Of a DNA stretch of 64,000 nt, positions 45,651 to 54,831 are shown piece after piece. Within the stretch, counting starts at the first letter, position 1, and every line of letters starts with the position of its first letter. The DNA comes from JAAYUJ01 sp963698165 (GTDB lineage: Bacteria; Desulfobacterota; Syntrophobacteria; Syntrophobacterales; Syntrophobacteraceae). The position numbers and the translations under genes are program-made. The DNA is taken from NCBI GenBank assembly GCA_963698165.1, contig CAVOPT010000004.1, positions 620,001 to 684,000 of the forward strand. The letters run 5' to 3'. The notes beneath the pieces were generated by a model, which ran no database searches, was not told the origin of the DNA, and saw only the letters and a list, made by a program, of their open reading frames with translations.

Positions 45651-46022
45651 ATGCATCAAGATCAATCCCCCGGGCAAGAGCCGACGACGGCCCGCCCTTC
45701 ATCCCCCGCGCGCAACCCGTACATCATGAACTTTTGCAAAGTGCTTGCAGAGAAGAAGGGGGAGCGGCTGGAGCCCGAAGCCATGAAAAGGCTCCTGGAG
45801 GACATGTACCGCCTCTACGAATACATGTTGGGACAGAACATGATCCAGAGTCTTCCCGAACCCCAGAAACAGGAATACCTCGAGTTCACCAAGGACCTCA
45901 GCAAGCTCACCTACGAAAAAATCGGCGAGGTATTTGGCAGGAACATACTGGAATATGAACGGATCATGAATTGCTTGTCCCCGGCGCTTCCCTTGTTCCA
46001 CCCAGTTGTCAATGGTTATTAG
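45651..46022 (+). CDS. Hypothetical alpha-helical protein
   Basis: A 123-residue protein from ATG 45651 with AGGAAG upstream. It is mainly helical and charged (LEPEAMKRLLEDMYRLYEYM). I do not recognise the family. It lies divergent from the thioesterase gene and convergent with the HdrD-like gene. Confidence 0.6.
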   Translation: MHQDQSPGQEPTTARPSSPARNPYIMNFCKVLAEKKGERLEPEAMKRLLEDMYRLYEYMLGQNMIQSLPEPQKQEYLEFTKDLSKLTYEKIGEVFGRNILEYERIMNCLSPALPLFHPVVNGY

Positions 46023-46170
46023 TGCATGGGTGTGCTGTGTTTCCCCGGGATCAGGCGAGGAGACGATTCACCGGCGATGCAAACGAGGGTATTCACAAGG
46101 CCCATGGTCAGGAGAGGGAGGCGGATCGGCGCATCTCATGCCTCCGCTCTCCTTTGAAGGCACCTTCCAT

Positions 46171-47349
46171 CTAGGATGAACCGAGGATGAGAACCTCCGA
46201 CAGTTCGAGGATCTCCAGTGAATCCTGCTTGTCGAGGCTCTTGCAGGCATCGGTGAGCATATTGACACAGTAGGGGCAGGACGTCGTGAGGATGTCCGCG
46301 CCCTTGTTCGACGCATCGTGAATGCGAAGCTCACCGAAGCGCTCCCCCATGGGAACCTCCCCCCAGATGCGTCCTCCGCCCCCCGCGCAGCACAGGCTCA
46401 TTTCCCTCGACCGGTCCAGCTCGACGGTCTGGGAGTCCACGAGGGCCTGAAGAAGACCTCGGGGAGGATCGTACAGACCACTGTGGCGCCCGAGGTAACA
46501 GGGATCGTGAAAAGCCACCTTCTTCCCGATGCCCCCGGGAAAGGACAGCTTGCCTTCAGTCACCAGCTGATCCAGGATCTCGGTGTAATGGAAGACCTCC
46601 CACTCTCCGCCAAGCTCCGGGTACTCGTTCTTGAAAGTCCATGTGCAATGGGGTGAAGTCGTGATGATTTTCCGGACTCCCTTGCCATTGTAAAGGTTGA
46701 TGTTGGATTCGGCGAGCTTGAGGAAAAGCTCCTCGTCTCCTATTTTCCGCATGCTTTCTCCGCAGCAGCTCTCCTCGGCTCCAATCACACCAAAGCTGAC
46801 ACCGGCACGGGTGAGGAGGCTCGCAATGCTTCGGGCAATTTTCGTGCTTCGCGGATCGTAGCAGGAATGGCAGCACACGAAGAGGAAGTGCTCCTTGTCG
46901 GGTCCAAACTCGGGAATGTCCAGGCCCTCCTGCCACTCCGTTCTCTTTTCCCGCGGACCCGACCAGGGATTCCCGTTGGCGTGAGAGCTCCCCAGGATGG
47001 GCCTCAGGTTCGACGGGGCCATCCCCGCTCCCACGATGCTCGCGCGCATGGCCCGGACGTTGTCGACGATTTTCACGCCCCGGGGGCAGTTGGTCTGGCA
47101 CATGCTGCACGTGGTGCACGCAAAGAGCACCCTCTCGTCTTCAAAGCCTTCCATTCCCATCTGCCCGAGACGTTGCATGTGGCGGATGTTGAATTCCTCG
47201 CCGGTTTCACCGGGAACGAGCCTCCATGGGCAAAGGTTGGTGCAGAGGCCGCACTGCATGCACCAATTGATGGTTTCCGCTCCCATCTCGGCGATGTACT
47301 CTCTCATTTCCAAGGAAACGCTTTTCGGTTCCATATCCTCGTTCTCCAT
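46171..47349 (-). CDS. HdrD-like Fe-S protein in place of qmoC
   Basis: A 392-residue cytoplasmic protein, HdrC and HdrB parts in one chain. The N-terminal two-cluster ferredoxin domain has CMQCGLCTNLCP and CTTCSMCQTNCP. Two CCG domains follow: FVCCHSCYD, ESCCGESM and TTSPHCTWTFKNEYP, then HDPCYLGRHS, LCCAGGGGR and SCPYC. There is no membrane segment, unlike typical QmoC, which adds a cytochrome-b-like part. It sits at the QmoC position, 110 bp after qmoB. It may bring electrons to or from QmoAB through its Fe-S clusters. Start MENEDMEPK is chosen; the second Met is an alternative. Confidence 0.83.
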   Translation of the reverse strand: MENEDMEPKSVSLEMREYIAEMGAETINWCMQCGLCTNLCPWRLVPGETGEEFNIRHMQRLGQMGMEGFEDERVLFACTTCSMCQTNCPRGVKIVDNVRAMRASIVGAGMAPSNLRPILGSSHANGNPWSGPREKRTEWQEGLDIPEFGPDKEHFLFVCCHSCYDPRSTKIARSIASLLTRAGVSFGVIGAEESCCGESMRKIGDEELFLKLAESNINLYNGKGVRKIITTSPHCTWTFKNEYPELGGEWEVFHYTEILDQLVTEGKLSFPGGIGKKVAFHDPCYLGRHSGLYDPPRGLLQALVDSQTVELDRSREMSLCCAGGGGRIWGEVPMGERFGELRIHDASNKGADILTTSCPYCVNMLTDACKSLDKQDSLEILELSEVLILGSS

Positions 47350-47459
47350 GCCTGGCAGGCGCGACCGCGTGCAGCCGTTCGCGTGCTTTCGATGAGTGGT
47401 GCCTCAATGCACTCCAATGATCAGGTGCCGGTTTCCAGCCACCGGCAGGGGATCGCAGG

Positions 47460-49679
47460 TCAGAATCCCTTGTACGGGTTGGGTCCGCACTCCACCAGTC
47501 TGGCGGCAAAGGCATCGAGAATCTCTGGGATTCTCGGGTAATCCGCGATGGAGAGCTGCTCCAGGCGCACCCGGTCCGACTCGAGAACAAGCCTGTTGAG
47601 GGTTTCCTGTATCTTGGTCATGCGGATGTTCGCGAGCTCACTTCCCTTGATGAAGTGACACTGATAGTCGTCTCCGTGCTTGCAGCCGAGGAGCAGGATT
47701 CCGTCAATTCCCTTGGAAAGGGCGTCGGCAATCCAGACGAGGTTCATGGAACCCAGGCAGCGCACCGGGATGAACCTCACCCACGGATTGTACGAGAGCC
47801 TGCGGACGCCGGCCATGTCAAGAGCCGGGTAGGCGTCGTTCTCACAGGTGAGGACTATGATCCGCGGTTTCTCGTCGTACTCGTCGGGCACCTGAATGCT
47901 CTTGATCACGTTGCCGATCATCCCCACGGAGTAATTCTTGAAAGAGATGATCCGCTCGGGACATGCACCCATGCACACGCCGCACCTCCGGCAACGGGTG
48001 GGGTTGGGGAGGGGGTTTGCCTTCTCATCTTCGTTGATGGCACCGAATGGACATTCCTCCGTGCAGCGCTTGCACTGGGTGCACCGCTGCATGAAGAATT
48101 CCGGGTAGCTCATGTCGCCCGCCCTCGGGTGAACCGCACCTCCGTGGGAGACCATCTCGACACACTGAATGGCCTTGAGGGCTGCTCCAGCCCCATCGTC
48201 CTCGGCTCGCGCGTAATCCATGGGAGCTCTCACCGTTCCCGCCGCGTAAATTCCCGTGCGGCGCGATTCGTAGGGGAAACAGATGAAGTGGGAATCGGGA
48301 AATCCGTACTTGAGGGAAGGGAGCTCGGGACCCTGTCGATATTCGAGGTTGAGGATTTGGGATGCGATGATGCTGTCTTCGGGAACAGCAGAATCATCCT
48401 CTCCCTCCTTGGGGGCCTGTGCCTTGAAGGGTTCGCCCAGCGCCGTGGTGGGAACCATGCCGCTGGCAAGGACCACGACATCAACCGATTCGGACATGAT
48501 CGGCGACCGTGTGAGCTCATCGTCGGCCAGCACCATGAGCGCACCTGAACCGTCGTCCTCGATGCCCGTGACCGTCCCGCGGACGAAAAAGACCCCGTCC
48601 TTCTGGAGCTGCTTGTAAAAGAGCTCATAGTGACCGTGAGCCCTCAGATCCTTGTAGAAGATGTAGACCGGAGTCTGGGGGTTGGCCGTCTTGAAATACT
48701 TGGCCTGTTTCAGGGACTCGACACAACACGCCGCGGAACAGTAGGGCAGGTGGTCGGGATCCCGGGATCCCGCGCAGAGAATGAACGCCACGCTGGTCAC
48801 CGGCTCTCCGTTGGACGGCCGAACGACGCTGCCCGAGCGGAACATGGCTTCGAGATCCTGCCCCGTGATCACATCGGGAAACTTCCCGAATCCCAGGTGT
48901 TCCAGTTTGTGCGCGTCATACGGAACAGACCCCGTCGCAACGACAATGGCACCGACGCGTTCGGCGGCTTCGCTTCCGTTTTGACCCACCGACACGTCGA
49001 ACATGCAGGGGGCTCCCACAATCCGGTCAATCCGGGCCTTGGTGTAGACCGTGATTTTGGGCTCGGCTTCGATCTCCTGTACGAGCGCATCGAGCTCCGA
49101 ATCCCGAATTTCTTCATAGGGAGGCCCGGAGGGCGGGAGTTTGTAAACTTGCTTCAAGTAGCCTCCCAGCTCATCGCTCTTTTCAACCAGGACCACATCA
49201 TAGCCCGCCCTGGCGCTCTCGATGGCGGCGGTCATCCCCGTGAGTCCGCCTCCCACCACGAGCAAGCGTTTGCTGAATTCACCCTCCTGAAACGGCACGG
49301 GCGGTTCGCTCTCCATGGCCTTGACTATGCCCATGCGCAGCTGATCTTCCGCGAGCATCCGGGTGTCTTCGTCGTCGGGAGGATGAGACCATACGACCTG
49401 CTCTCGGAGATTGACCCGCTCGATGACCGTGCCGGAAGCGAACTGGAACACATCAGTCATCACCCGGGGCGAACAGGCTGCAATGACGACGGCGCCGAGT
49501 CCCTCCTTCACGACATCCCCCTGAATGAGACTGACGCCTTCCGTGCTGCAGAGGAAGGGGTGCTCCTTGCAGCCGTGAAGCCTGTACTCATCGGTTGTGA
49601 TCTTCGCCAGTGCCCCCGTGTCGATTGCCTCGCCGATACCGCAGCCGGTGCAGACATAAACGCCTATTCTCTTTTCCAT
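47460..49679 (-). CDS. qmoB: QmoB: HdrA-like quinone-interacting oxidoreductase subunit
   Basis: About 739 residues from ATG 49679 with AGGAGGTAGG upstream; the frame before it is open but out of character. It starts MEKRIGVYVCTGCGIGEA, then an HdrA-like FAD part (VVGGGLTGMTAAIESARAGY), two ferredoxin motifs (CTQCKRCTEECP and CRRCGVCMGACP), and a C-terminal MvhD-type domain (VLTCENDAYPALDMAG, GCKHGDDYQCHF). QmoB with QmoA connects the menaquinone pool or Hdr-type partners to APS reductase. qmoA stops 4 bp before it. Confidence 0.9.
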   Translation of the reverse strand: MEKRIGVYVCTGCGIGEAIDTGALAKITTDEYRLHGCKEHPFLCSTEGVSLIQGDVVKEGLGAVVIAACSPRVMTDVFQFASGTVIERVNLREQVVWSHPPDDEDTRMLAEDQLRMGIVKAMESEPPVPFQEGEFSKRLLVVGGGLTGMTAAIESARAGYDVVLVEKSDELGGYLKQVYKLPPSGPPYEEIRDSELDALVQEIEAEPKITVYTKARIDRIVGAPCMFDVSVGQNGSEAAERVGAIVVATGSVPYDAHKLEHLGFGKFPDVITGQDLEAMFRSGSVVRPSNGEPVTSVAFILCAGSRDPDHLPYCSAACCVESLKQAKYFKTANPQTPVYIFYKDLRAHGHYELFYKQLQKDGVFFVRGTVTGIEDDGSGALMVLADDELTRSPIMSESVDVVVLASGMVPTTALGEPFKAQAPKEGEDDSAVPEDSIIASQILNLEYRQGPELPSLKYGFPDSHFICFPYESRRTGIYAAGTVRAPMDYARAEDDGAGAALKAIQCVEMVSHGGAVHPRAGDMSYPEFFMQRCTQCKRCTEECPFGAINEDEKANPLPNPTRCRRCGVCMGACPERIISFKNYSVGMIGNVIKSIQVPDEYDEKPRIIVLTCENDAYPALDMAGVRRLSYNPWVRFIPVRCLGSMNLVWIADALSKGIDGILLLGCKHGDDYQCHFIKGSELANIRMTKIQETLNRLVLESDRVRLEQLSIADYPRIPEILDAFAARLVECGPNPYKGF

Positions 49680-49683
49680 GATC

Positions 49684-50952
49684 CTACCTCCTGCTCGTCG
49701 CCTGAATGGCCTTGAGAGCCGCACCGGTCGCTTCCTGAACACAGGATGCCACGTCCATGGGACTCGTCACACACCCTGCACCGACGACTCCCGGGGTTCC
49801 GCCTTTCGGCAGGAGGAATCCCATTTCGTCATAGGCCATTTGGAGGGGGACCTTGTCCTCGGCGGTGTTGGGCACCATCCCCGTCGCGAGGACCACGAGG
49901 TCGAACTGCTCCTTGAGGACTTTGCCGGTGGCCTGATCCTCCACCTGAACCGTAACAAGGCCGGTGGCGGGGTCTTCGGTGATTTCCCCCGCCTTGCCCT
50001 TGATGAGCCGGACGCGCTCATCGGATTGAACCTTGGTGTAAAAGTCTTCGAACTTTCCGAGGGCCCGGATGTCGATGTAAAAAATGGTCGCCTCGGCCTC
50101 GGAATTCTGGTCCAGGAGATAGGTCGCCTGTTTCAGGGAAGCCAGACAACATATGCCTGAACAGTAGGGAAGGTGGTTCTCGTCCCGGGAGCCGGCGCAC
50201 TGGACGAAGGCGATTTTTTTGACGTTCGACCCGTCGGAAGGCCGTGTGATCCTGCCATGGGTGGGACCGTTGGGCGAAGCGAGGCGCTCCATCATGACAT
50301 TGGTGATGACGTTGCGGTGTTTGCCGAACCCGTAGTAGTGCACCTTCTCGGCTGCGTAAGGCTGCCAGCCCGTGGCCCAGATGATCGCACCCACGTGAAG
50401 GTCAAACCGCTGCGGTTGCATGTCCAGATCAATGGCCTCGTACGGGCAGGAAGCCTTGATTTTCTCTGCTTCCGGGGTGCCGATGACCTCCGGCGACAGG
50501 AGATAGCGCATGGGAAAGGCGAACTCATGGGGAAGATGGGCGGACTTTACCGTGCTCAGCCCATAGTTGAAGGGGTCCGCAACCTCCGTGGAGGCAGCGG
50601 CCTCGCACTTGCCGCAACCCGTGCACCGTTCGTTGACATAGCGGGGTCGGCTGTGGATGCTCACGTTGAAATTCCCAGCCTCCCCGGAGACGCTCTCCAC
50701 CTCCGACATGGTGAAGAAGCGGAGGAGCGGGTTGCTCTTTATCCGGCGGAAGTTGATTTCAAGGCCGCAACTTGGAGGACAGAGTTTGGGAAAGTACTTG
50801 TTCATCCTGGCTACACGGCCGCCCAGGTACGCCTCCTTTTCCACGAGGTAGACCTGGAACCCGGCTTCGGCTGCTTCAATGGCGGCACTCAACCCGCTCA
50901 TGCCGCCCCCGACCACGAGGATGCTGCGGTTTCCATTGAAAAGGTTGACCAT
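49684..50952 (-). CDS. qmoA: QmoA: HdrA-like quinone-interacting oxidoreductase subunit
   Basis: A 422-residue flavoprotein. The FAD motif SILVVGGGMSGLSAAIEAAE is near the N terminus, then LCPPSCGLEINF and CTGCGKCEAA (Fe-S). It ends with TGMVPNTAEDKVPLQMAYDE and VVGAGCVTSPMDVASCVQEA. Start ATG 50952 has GGAGGA 7 nt upstream. The typical order qmoA-qmoB is kept. QmoA is smaller than HdrA, as here. Confidence 0.92.
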   Translation of the reverse strand: MVNLFNGNRSILVVGGGMSGLSAAIEAAEAGFQVYLVEKEAYLGGRVARMNKYFPKLCPPSCGLEINFRRIKSNPLLRFFTMSEVESVSGEAGNFNVSIHSRPRYVNERCTGCGKCEAAASTEVADPFNYGLSTVKSAHLPHEFAFPMRYLLSPEVIGTPEAEKIKASCPYEAIDLDMQPQRFDLHVGAIIWATGWQPYAAEKVHYYGFGKHRNVITNVMMERLASPNGPTHGRITRPSDGSNVKKIAFVQCAGSRDENHLPYCSGICCLASLKQATYLLDQNSEAEATIFYIDIRALGKFEDFYTKVQSDERVRLIKGKAGEITEDPATGLVTVQVEDQATGKVLKEQFDLVVLATGMVPNTAEDKVPLQMAYDEMGFLLPKGGTPGVVGAGCVTSPMDVASCVQEATGAALKAIQATSRR

Positions 50953-50973
50953 AGAAAGTCCTCCGATTGTGGT

Positions 50974-51234
50974 TCAAAACGCATTCTGAGTTGACTCGTC
51001 TTCAATGGCAGCCGACCGGCTCTTTTCCCGGAAGAGGAGAAGACCGTATCCGCTCGCCGCACGGAGCACGTTTGGGCCTTGTGTCTCGGGGCACATGCTC
51101 ACTCCGCAAATCAGACCGGGAAAGGCGAGGGTTTGCAGGTCGTCGATTTCGGCATCTTGGGGGAGAATCTCCTCTGAGGGTTTGTGCCCCTTTGAAACCC
51201 GCACAAAATAACCCAGGTGAAGCAGCTTTTTCAA
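50974..51234 (-). CDS. Possible small protein upstream of qmoA
   Basis: An 86-residue open frame from TTG 51234 between a terminator-like hairpin and qmoA. No good ribosome-binding site or family is seen. Its place directly before qmoA makes a leader or small ORF possible; I hold this loosely. Confidence 0.3.
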   Translation of the reverse strand: MKKLLHLGYFVRVSKGHKPSEEILPQDAEIDDLQTLAFPGLICGVSMCPETQGPNVLRAASGYGLLLFREKSRSAAIEDESTQNAF

Positions 51235-51250
51235 CTCTAGGATTTACAGG

Positions 51251-51295
51251 AAAAGCAGAGAGGGGGACGCCGCATCATGGCATCCCCCTCTCTGC
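51251..51295 (-). terminator. Rho-independent terminator before qmoA
   Basis: Reverse strand: the arms GCAGAGAGGGGGA and its complement form a 13-bp stem, followed by TTTT. It closes transcription of the upstream reverse-strand DNA (the sat relic) before the qmoA region, implying that qmoA has its own promoter. Confidence 0.75.
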
Positions 51296-51360
51296 AACCT
51301 CTGCGCAAGTCCTGAACAAGCGAAGGTGCTGGAACTCCTTTTTCCATCGTGACGCTCCTC

Positions 51361-51435
51361 TCAGGCTTCTAGGGGTTCTATGGCGAAAACGGGAATTCTC
51401 TCCTCCAGGTATTCGTCGGTAACGAATGGGGAGCC
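51361..51435 (-). pseudogene. 3' end of a second sat gene
   Basis: Reverse strand, ending with TGA at 51361-51363: 24 codons match the C terminus of the intact Sat at 59742-61001 with 4 differences, in the form EYLEERIPVFAIEPLEA then stop. Over 66 aligned bases I count 56 identical. Similarity ends abruptly at about 51435 and the accessory gene at 51471 begins beyond. Confidence 0.85.
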
Positions 51436-51470
51436 TAGGGCGTCACGGACGGATGAATCTGTGTCCCTAC

Positions 51471-52505
51471 TTATATAGCTCTTATCTTATGAGCGTATTT
51501 GACTCCGCAGTCCTTATCATAATATGCAATATGAGGCATCCCGGCGGCATCCATGGAAAGAGACGTATACGTTACCGTACCTTTAGGGTCAACAAGTTCA
51601 AAGCTCCAGAGACCCTGTATATTCATTGCCACTTTCAGCTTGCTCATGGCTGAATAACTTATGTAAATATTGGAATGCCGGTCTACTACTATTGAACTGT
51701 AGTTCCCCGCAACTTCCGCACTGTCAACGAGTTCGACCATCCATTTGCCTCCAACCTTTTTCGCAAGCCAGAGGTCAGGCTTGTTTGGCCTTTTGTCAAC
51801 CGTATAACTTATGAAAGGATTCCCCTCTTCATCAAGGGCAAGTGACGTAAAATTGCTCACAAATTCACTGTCATCGGCAACTTCCACATTCCAGACATCA
51901 TTCTCTTTTACTGCATATTTTAGTAAACCGTTCACACTGTCTATGTAACTGATGTGAATACGACCACGGGAATCGACTTTGAGAGAAGAAAATCCTCCAA
52001 CGGCATTCGATTGCTTCTGTCCGCCATCCACGATCTCTATTTTCCATTGGTCCTTATCCCTGGCAGCCAGTTTAAGATACCCCTTACTGAAATTATAATA
52101 GCTGATATAGACCCTCCCCAAAGCATCAACAATTACTGAGGTATCGATGCTCGCAAAGGGCTCGTTATCGACTACTTCAAAGTTCCATCGTTTTCCGTCA
52201 AATACGGCCATTTTCAATCGATTTTTGCCCTGATCCCGATAGCTGATATAAATGTTCCTTCCTTCATCCTTTGCTAGTGAAAGATACTGACCTACAGTTC
52301 CTTCCCCATCTACCCTTTCTATGATCCATCCATCAGGTCCGCTTGCTGCATGTTTTAGATCACCATTGACATAATCGAAATAGACTATATGAACCTTGTC
52401 TTTTGAGTCAAGAACATGAGATGTATATTCTCCAACAAACCCCTTCTCCACTATTTCGATGATCCATTTATCCTTGGCGTCGGTATCATTCGTTGAGAAA
52501 TCCAT
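51471..52505 (-). CDS. Repeat protein, probable beta-propeller
   Basis: A 344-residue protein from ATG 52505 with GGAGGG upstream. It consists of about seven repeats of roughly 45-50 residues around a pattern of D..G.V.ISY.D then LK.A...W..E.VD (for example VHIVYFDYVNGDLKHAA and IHISYIDSVNGLLKYAV). This is typical of blade repeats. No signal peptide is seen, so it may be cytoplasmic. The gene is AT-rich by eye compared with qmo/apr. Function not recognised. Confidence 0.6.
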   Translation of the reverse strand: MDFSTNDTDAKDKWIIEIVEKGFVGEYTSHVLDSKDKVHIVYFDYVNGDLKHAASGPDGWIIERVDGEGTVGQYLSLAKDEGRNIYISYRDQGKNRLKMAVFDGKRWNFEVVDNEPFASIDTSVIVDALGRVYISYYNFSKGYLKLAARDKDQWKIEIVDGGQKQSNAVGGFSSLKVDSRGRIHISYIDSVNGLLKYAVKENDVWNVEVADDSEFVSNFTSLALDEEGNPFISYTVDKRPNKPDLWLAKKVGGKWMVELVDSAEVAGNYSSIVVDRHSNIYISYSAMSKLKVAMNIQGLWSFELVDPKGTVTYTSLSMDAAGMPHIAYYDKDCGVKYAHKIRAI

Positions 52506-52614
52506 GGTTTAAACCCTCCACGAGGTGATAAGAAATCGCTTATCGAGTCTTCCTGGGTAGCACCTGCCGTCAATACCGCAACAATATCAAACAAATATTC
52601 TCTGTTCATTTCAT

Positions 52615-53823
52615 TCATCGTCGGTATGCCCAGACCCCGTAGACCGGATCGGAAACCGACAGTTCTCCGTAATATTTGTCGCCTTCCGGTCTCGGCAGTC
52701 CCCGGACAGAATACGTGCCTATATCCCTAAATTGTTCGGACATCAGAAAATATTCGGACACCAGACCCATGCGCTCAAATTCGTGAATCTGCTGCCAGAC
52801 ATTCACCGCTTTGGGCGGGAACCAGCGGTTGGAAAAGCTTGCGACAAAACAGCCGCCGGGTCTGAGGATTCGTCCCGCATCCTTAAACACCGCCACGGGT
52901 CGCGTCAGATATTCCACCGACACCGTGCAGATCACGGCGTCAAAGGACGCGTCATCAAACGGCAGAACCGGATTTTCATTCAGGTCGTGAATCACCGCAC
53001 GGGTCAATTGTTCATTGTTTTTCAGTTCTTCGGGATTCAGCCCTAGCCCGGTTACGTTTTTGAGCGTCAGCCGGGAAGGAAGATGGGATGTCCAACTGCT
53101 CATCAAATCAAGCACCCGGTCTCCGTCGTGAAGCATCCGTCCATACAGACCGGAGACGGCTGCAATGGCGGTGTCATCAAGGTGGTTCACAAATCTGGGC
53201 TTTTCGTAGAACTGTGCGTCAGGCTGTTCGTCTGATCGCGCAAACGGAGTGTCTGAAAAGAAATCCGTCGGCTGCCCGTTCCACCGAACCTGCATTCCCG
53301 GACCTGTGGTAAGGATTTCCATCCAGTCTTTGCTGGTCCCACCCTTTCCCTCTGTCTTGGTCATTATGTCCCGGACAGAGGCTTTGACATGCAGTTCTTT
53401 TCCGGAAAGCGGATGGCTGAAATCAACGAGAATCCCGGAATCCGTTACCTCAGCGCATCGGAAGGGTTCAGTGTTGGCTCTGAACGCATTCGCGATGTCC
53501 TTCAGGAGGCCTTTGGGATAGAACCGTCCCCGACGCGGATGAGCAATCGTTCCTGTTCGAAAATTTCCTTCAAACTGTGAGTGCCTGATGCGAAACCGTT
53601 TTGAAGGATCGGGACCGGGGAGGATTTCACCGGCCGCAAACGACTGTTCCACACAGTCGTCGACAGATCGGTTCATCAGTTTCTCCAACAGCGGTTTGGG
53701 GAAAATATCCCGCCAGAAATTGACTTTTTCGGCAAAAAAACAGTCCGTGTGCGTTCCGTGATCGCTTTTCCAGTGAAGCTGAAATTCAACAGCGGCAAGG
53801 CTGTTCACATCTGTCTTTCTCAT
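52615..53823 (-). CDS. FKBP/SlyD-like and methyltransferase fusion protein
   Basis: About 402 residues from ATG 53823 (AAGGA upstream; an ATG at 53859 is less likely). The part about 75-180 holds RRGRFYPKGLL and VDFSHPLSGKELHVKASV, which resembles the SlyD/FKBP-type peptidyl-prolyl isomerase turn. From about residue 230 there is a class I SAM methyltransferase: DRVLDLMSSW, VTGLGLNPEEL and FDAVICTVSVEYLTRP, then the GRILRPGGCFVASFS strand. Substrate unknown. It lies in the AT-rich insert between qmoA and aprA. Confidence 0.65.
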   Translation of the reverse strand: MRKTDVNSLAAVEFQLHWKSDHGTHTDCFFAEKVNFWRDIFPKPLLEKLMNRSVDDCVEQSFAAGEILPGPDPSKRFRIRHSQFEGNFRTGTIAHPRRGRFYPKGLLKDIANAFRANTEPFRCAEVTDSGILVDFSHPLSGKELHVKASVRDIMTKTEGKGGTSKDWMEILTTGPGMQVRWNGQPTDFFSDTPFARSDEQPDAQFYEKPRFVNHLDDTAIAAVSGLYGRMLHDGDRVLDLMSSWTSHLPSRLTLKNVTGLGLNPEELKNNEQLTRAVIHDLNENPVLPFDDASFDAVICTVSVEYLTRPVAVFKDAGRILRPGGCFVASFSNRWFPPKAVNVWQQIHEFERMGLVSEYFLMSEQFRDIGTYSVRGLPRPEGDKYYGELSVSDPVYGVWAYRR

Positions 53824-53855
53824 GGTTATTCCTTTATGATAACAATTTTGTAGTT

Positions 53856-54221
53856 TCAAAGCTGCATGTTGTCATTCTGTGAAACCATCCGAACCCTTCC
53901 GGCGGTTCCATCCACTTCGATCACCTGTCCTTGCCTGATGACCGCTGCTGCCGTGACGGTTCCGAAAACCGCCGGTATGCCGCATTCGCCAGCAACAACG
54001 GCACTGTGCCTCAGAACGCCGCCGCTGTCGGTAACCAGTGCGGCTGTCCGGGCAAACAGAGGCGTCCATGACGGCAGGGTGTATTCGGTTACCAGAATAT
54101 CGCCGGGATTCAGTTTTCCGGCGTCTGACAACTTAGACTGTCTATAATCTAACATCTCACTGTCGACTTGGCGTCTATCAATAATATCCTCATAGCTCAA
54201 ATTTTGTGGGTATTCCCGCAA
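53856..54221 (-). pseudogene. PEP-utilising mobile-domain fragment
   Basis: The reading frame contains KLNPGDILVTEYTLPSWTPL and LVTDSGGVLRHSAVVAGECG, the swivelling phospho-histidine domain of PEP synthase-type enzymes, with the histidine in GGVLRHSA. The rest of the enzyme is absent, so it is a fragment. The first 35 residues do not fit the family. Confidence 0.6.
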
Positions 54222-54410
54222 GGCCGGTCGGTGATGACCGCTTCTCTAGTGAAAAAAACATTTCATCACCAGCGCTTATGCATCTTGGGACATGGGCGAC
54301 AAAAAGCCATCGCGAGCTCACTTGACAGGATTGGAGTGATGACATACAATCAGTGGAAATGCTGTGATGGATTAAAATTGAATTTCGACTGTATTCCAAA
54401 GGAGGAAGGT

Positions 54411-54716
54411 ATGAAAGACGTGCAGAACTACTGTGACAGCGTAGTGACCGAACTCAGTGTATGGAAGGCTAAAGTCTATGACGTGTTGAGGAGAATAGAC
54501 AAAGTTTCCTCCGGTGACAAGGCTAAGCTTAGCGACCAGGTCAATGATTTGAACATGGTCGTAGAAGAGCTGGAGAACAGAATCGCCAGACTGAGGACCG
54601 AATGCCCCACAGATTGGAAGGCGGATCAAATTGAGATGGAGAATAAATTTGACCATCTGAAGGGAAAAATGAACGATATATACGCGGATTTTTCCCCTGG
54701 TGATATTGGGGGATAA
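54411..54716 (+). CDS. Small coiled-coil hypothetical protein
   Basis: A 101-residue protein from ATG 54411 with an excellent AAAGGAGG site; the open frame upstream to 54168 is not supported. It is mostly helical and charged, with a likely coiled coil (QVNDLNMVVEELENRIARLR). A hairpin follows the stop (54739-54771). Family not recognised. Confidence 0.7.
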   Translation: MKDVQNYCDSVVTELSVWKAKVYDVLRRIDKVSSGDKAKLSDQVNDLNMVVEELENRIARLRTECPTDWKADQIEMENKFDHLKGKMNDIYADFSPGDIGG

Positions 54717-54738
54717 GCAAAGAAAGCAAAGATTTTAT

Positions 54739-54771
54739 AGGCAGGGGAGGAGAATATGCTTCCTTCCCTGC
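54739..54771 (+). terminator. Hairpin after the small coiled-coil gene
   Basis: GGCAGGG and CCCTGCC with inner GAGGAG/CTTCCTT pairing around AATATG. T-rich sequence follows (TTCTTCATTGGGATTTT). Probable terminator of the 54411 gene. Confidence 0.5.
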
Positions 54772-54831
54772 CTTCTTCATTGGGATTTTGCCTTTTTGCC
54801 GCAATCCCCGCCATCTAGCACTTCCCCTTAC

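Noticed and set aside
45320..45958. Long forward frame across the thioesterase start
   Set aside because: It runs antisense to the thioesterase gene and into the 45651 gene in another frame.
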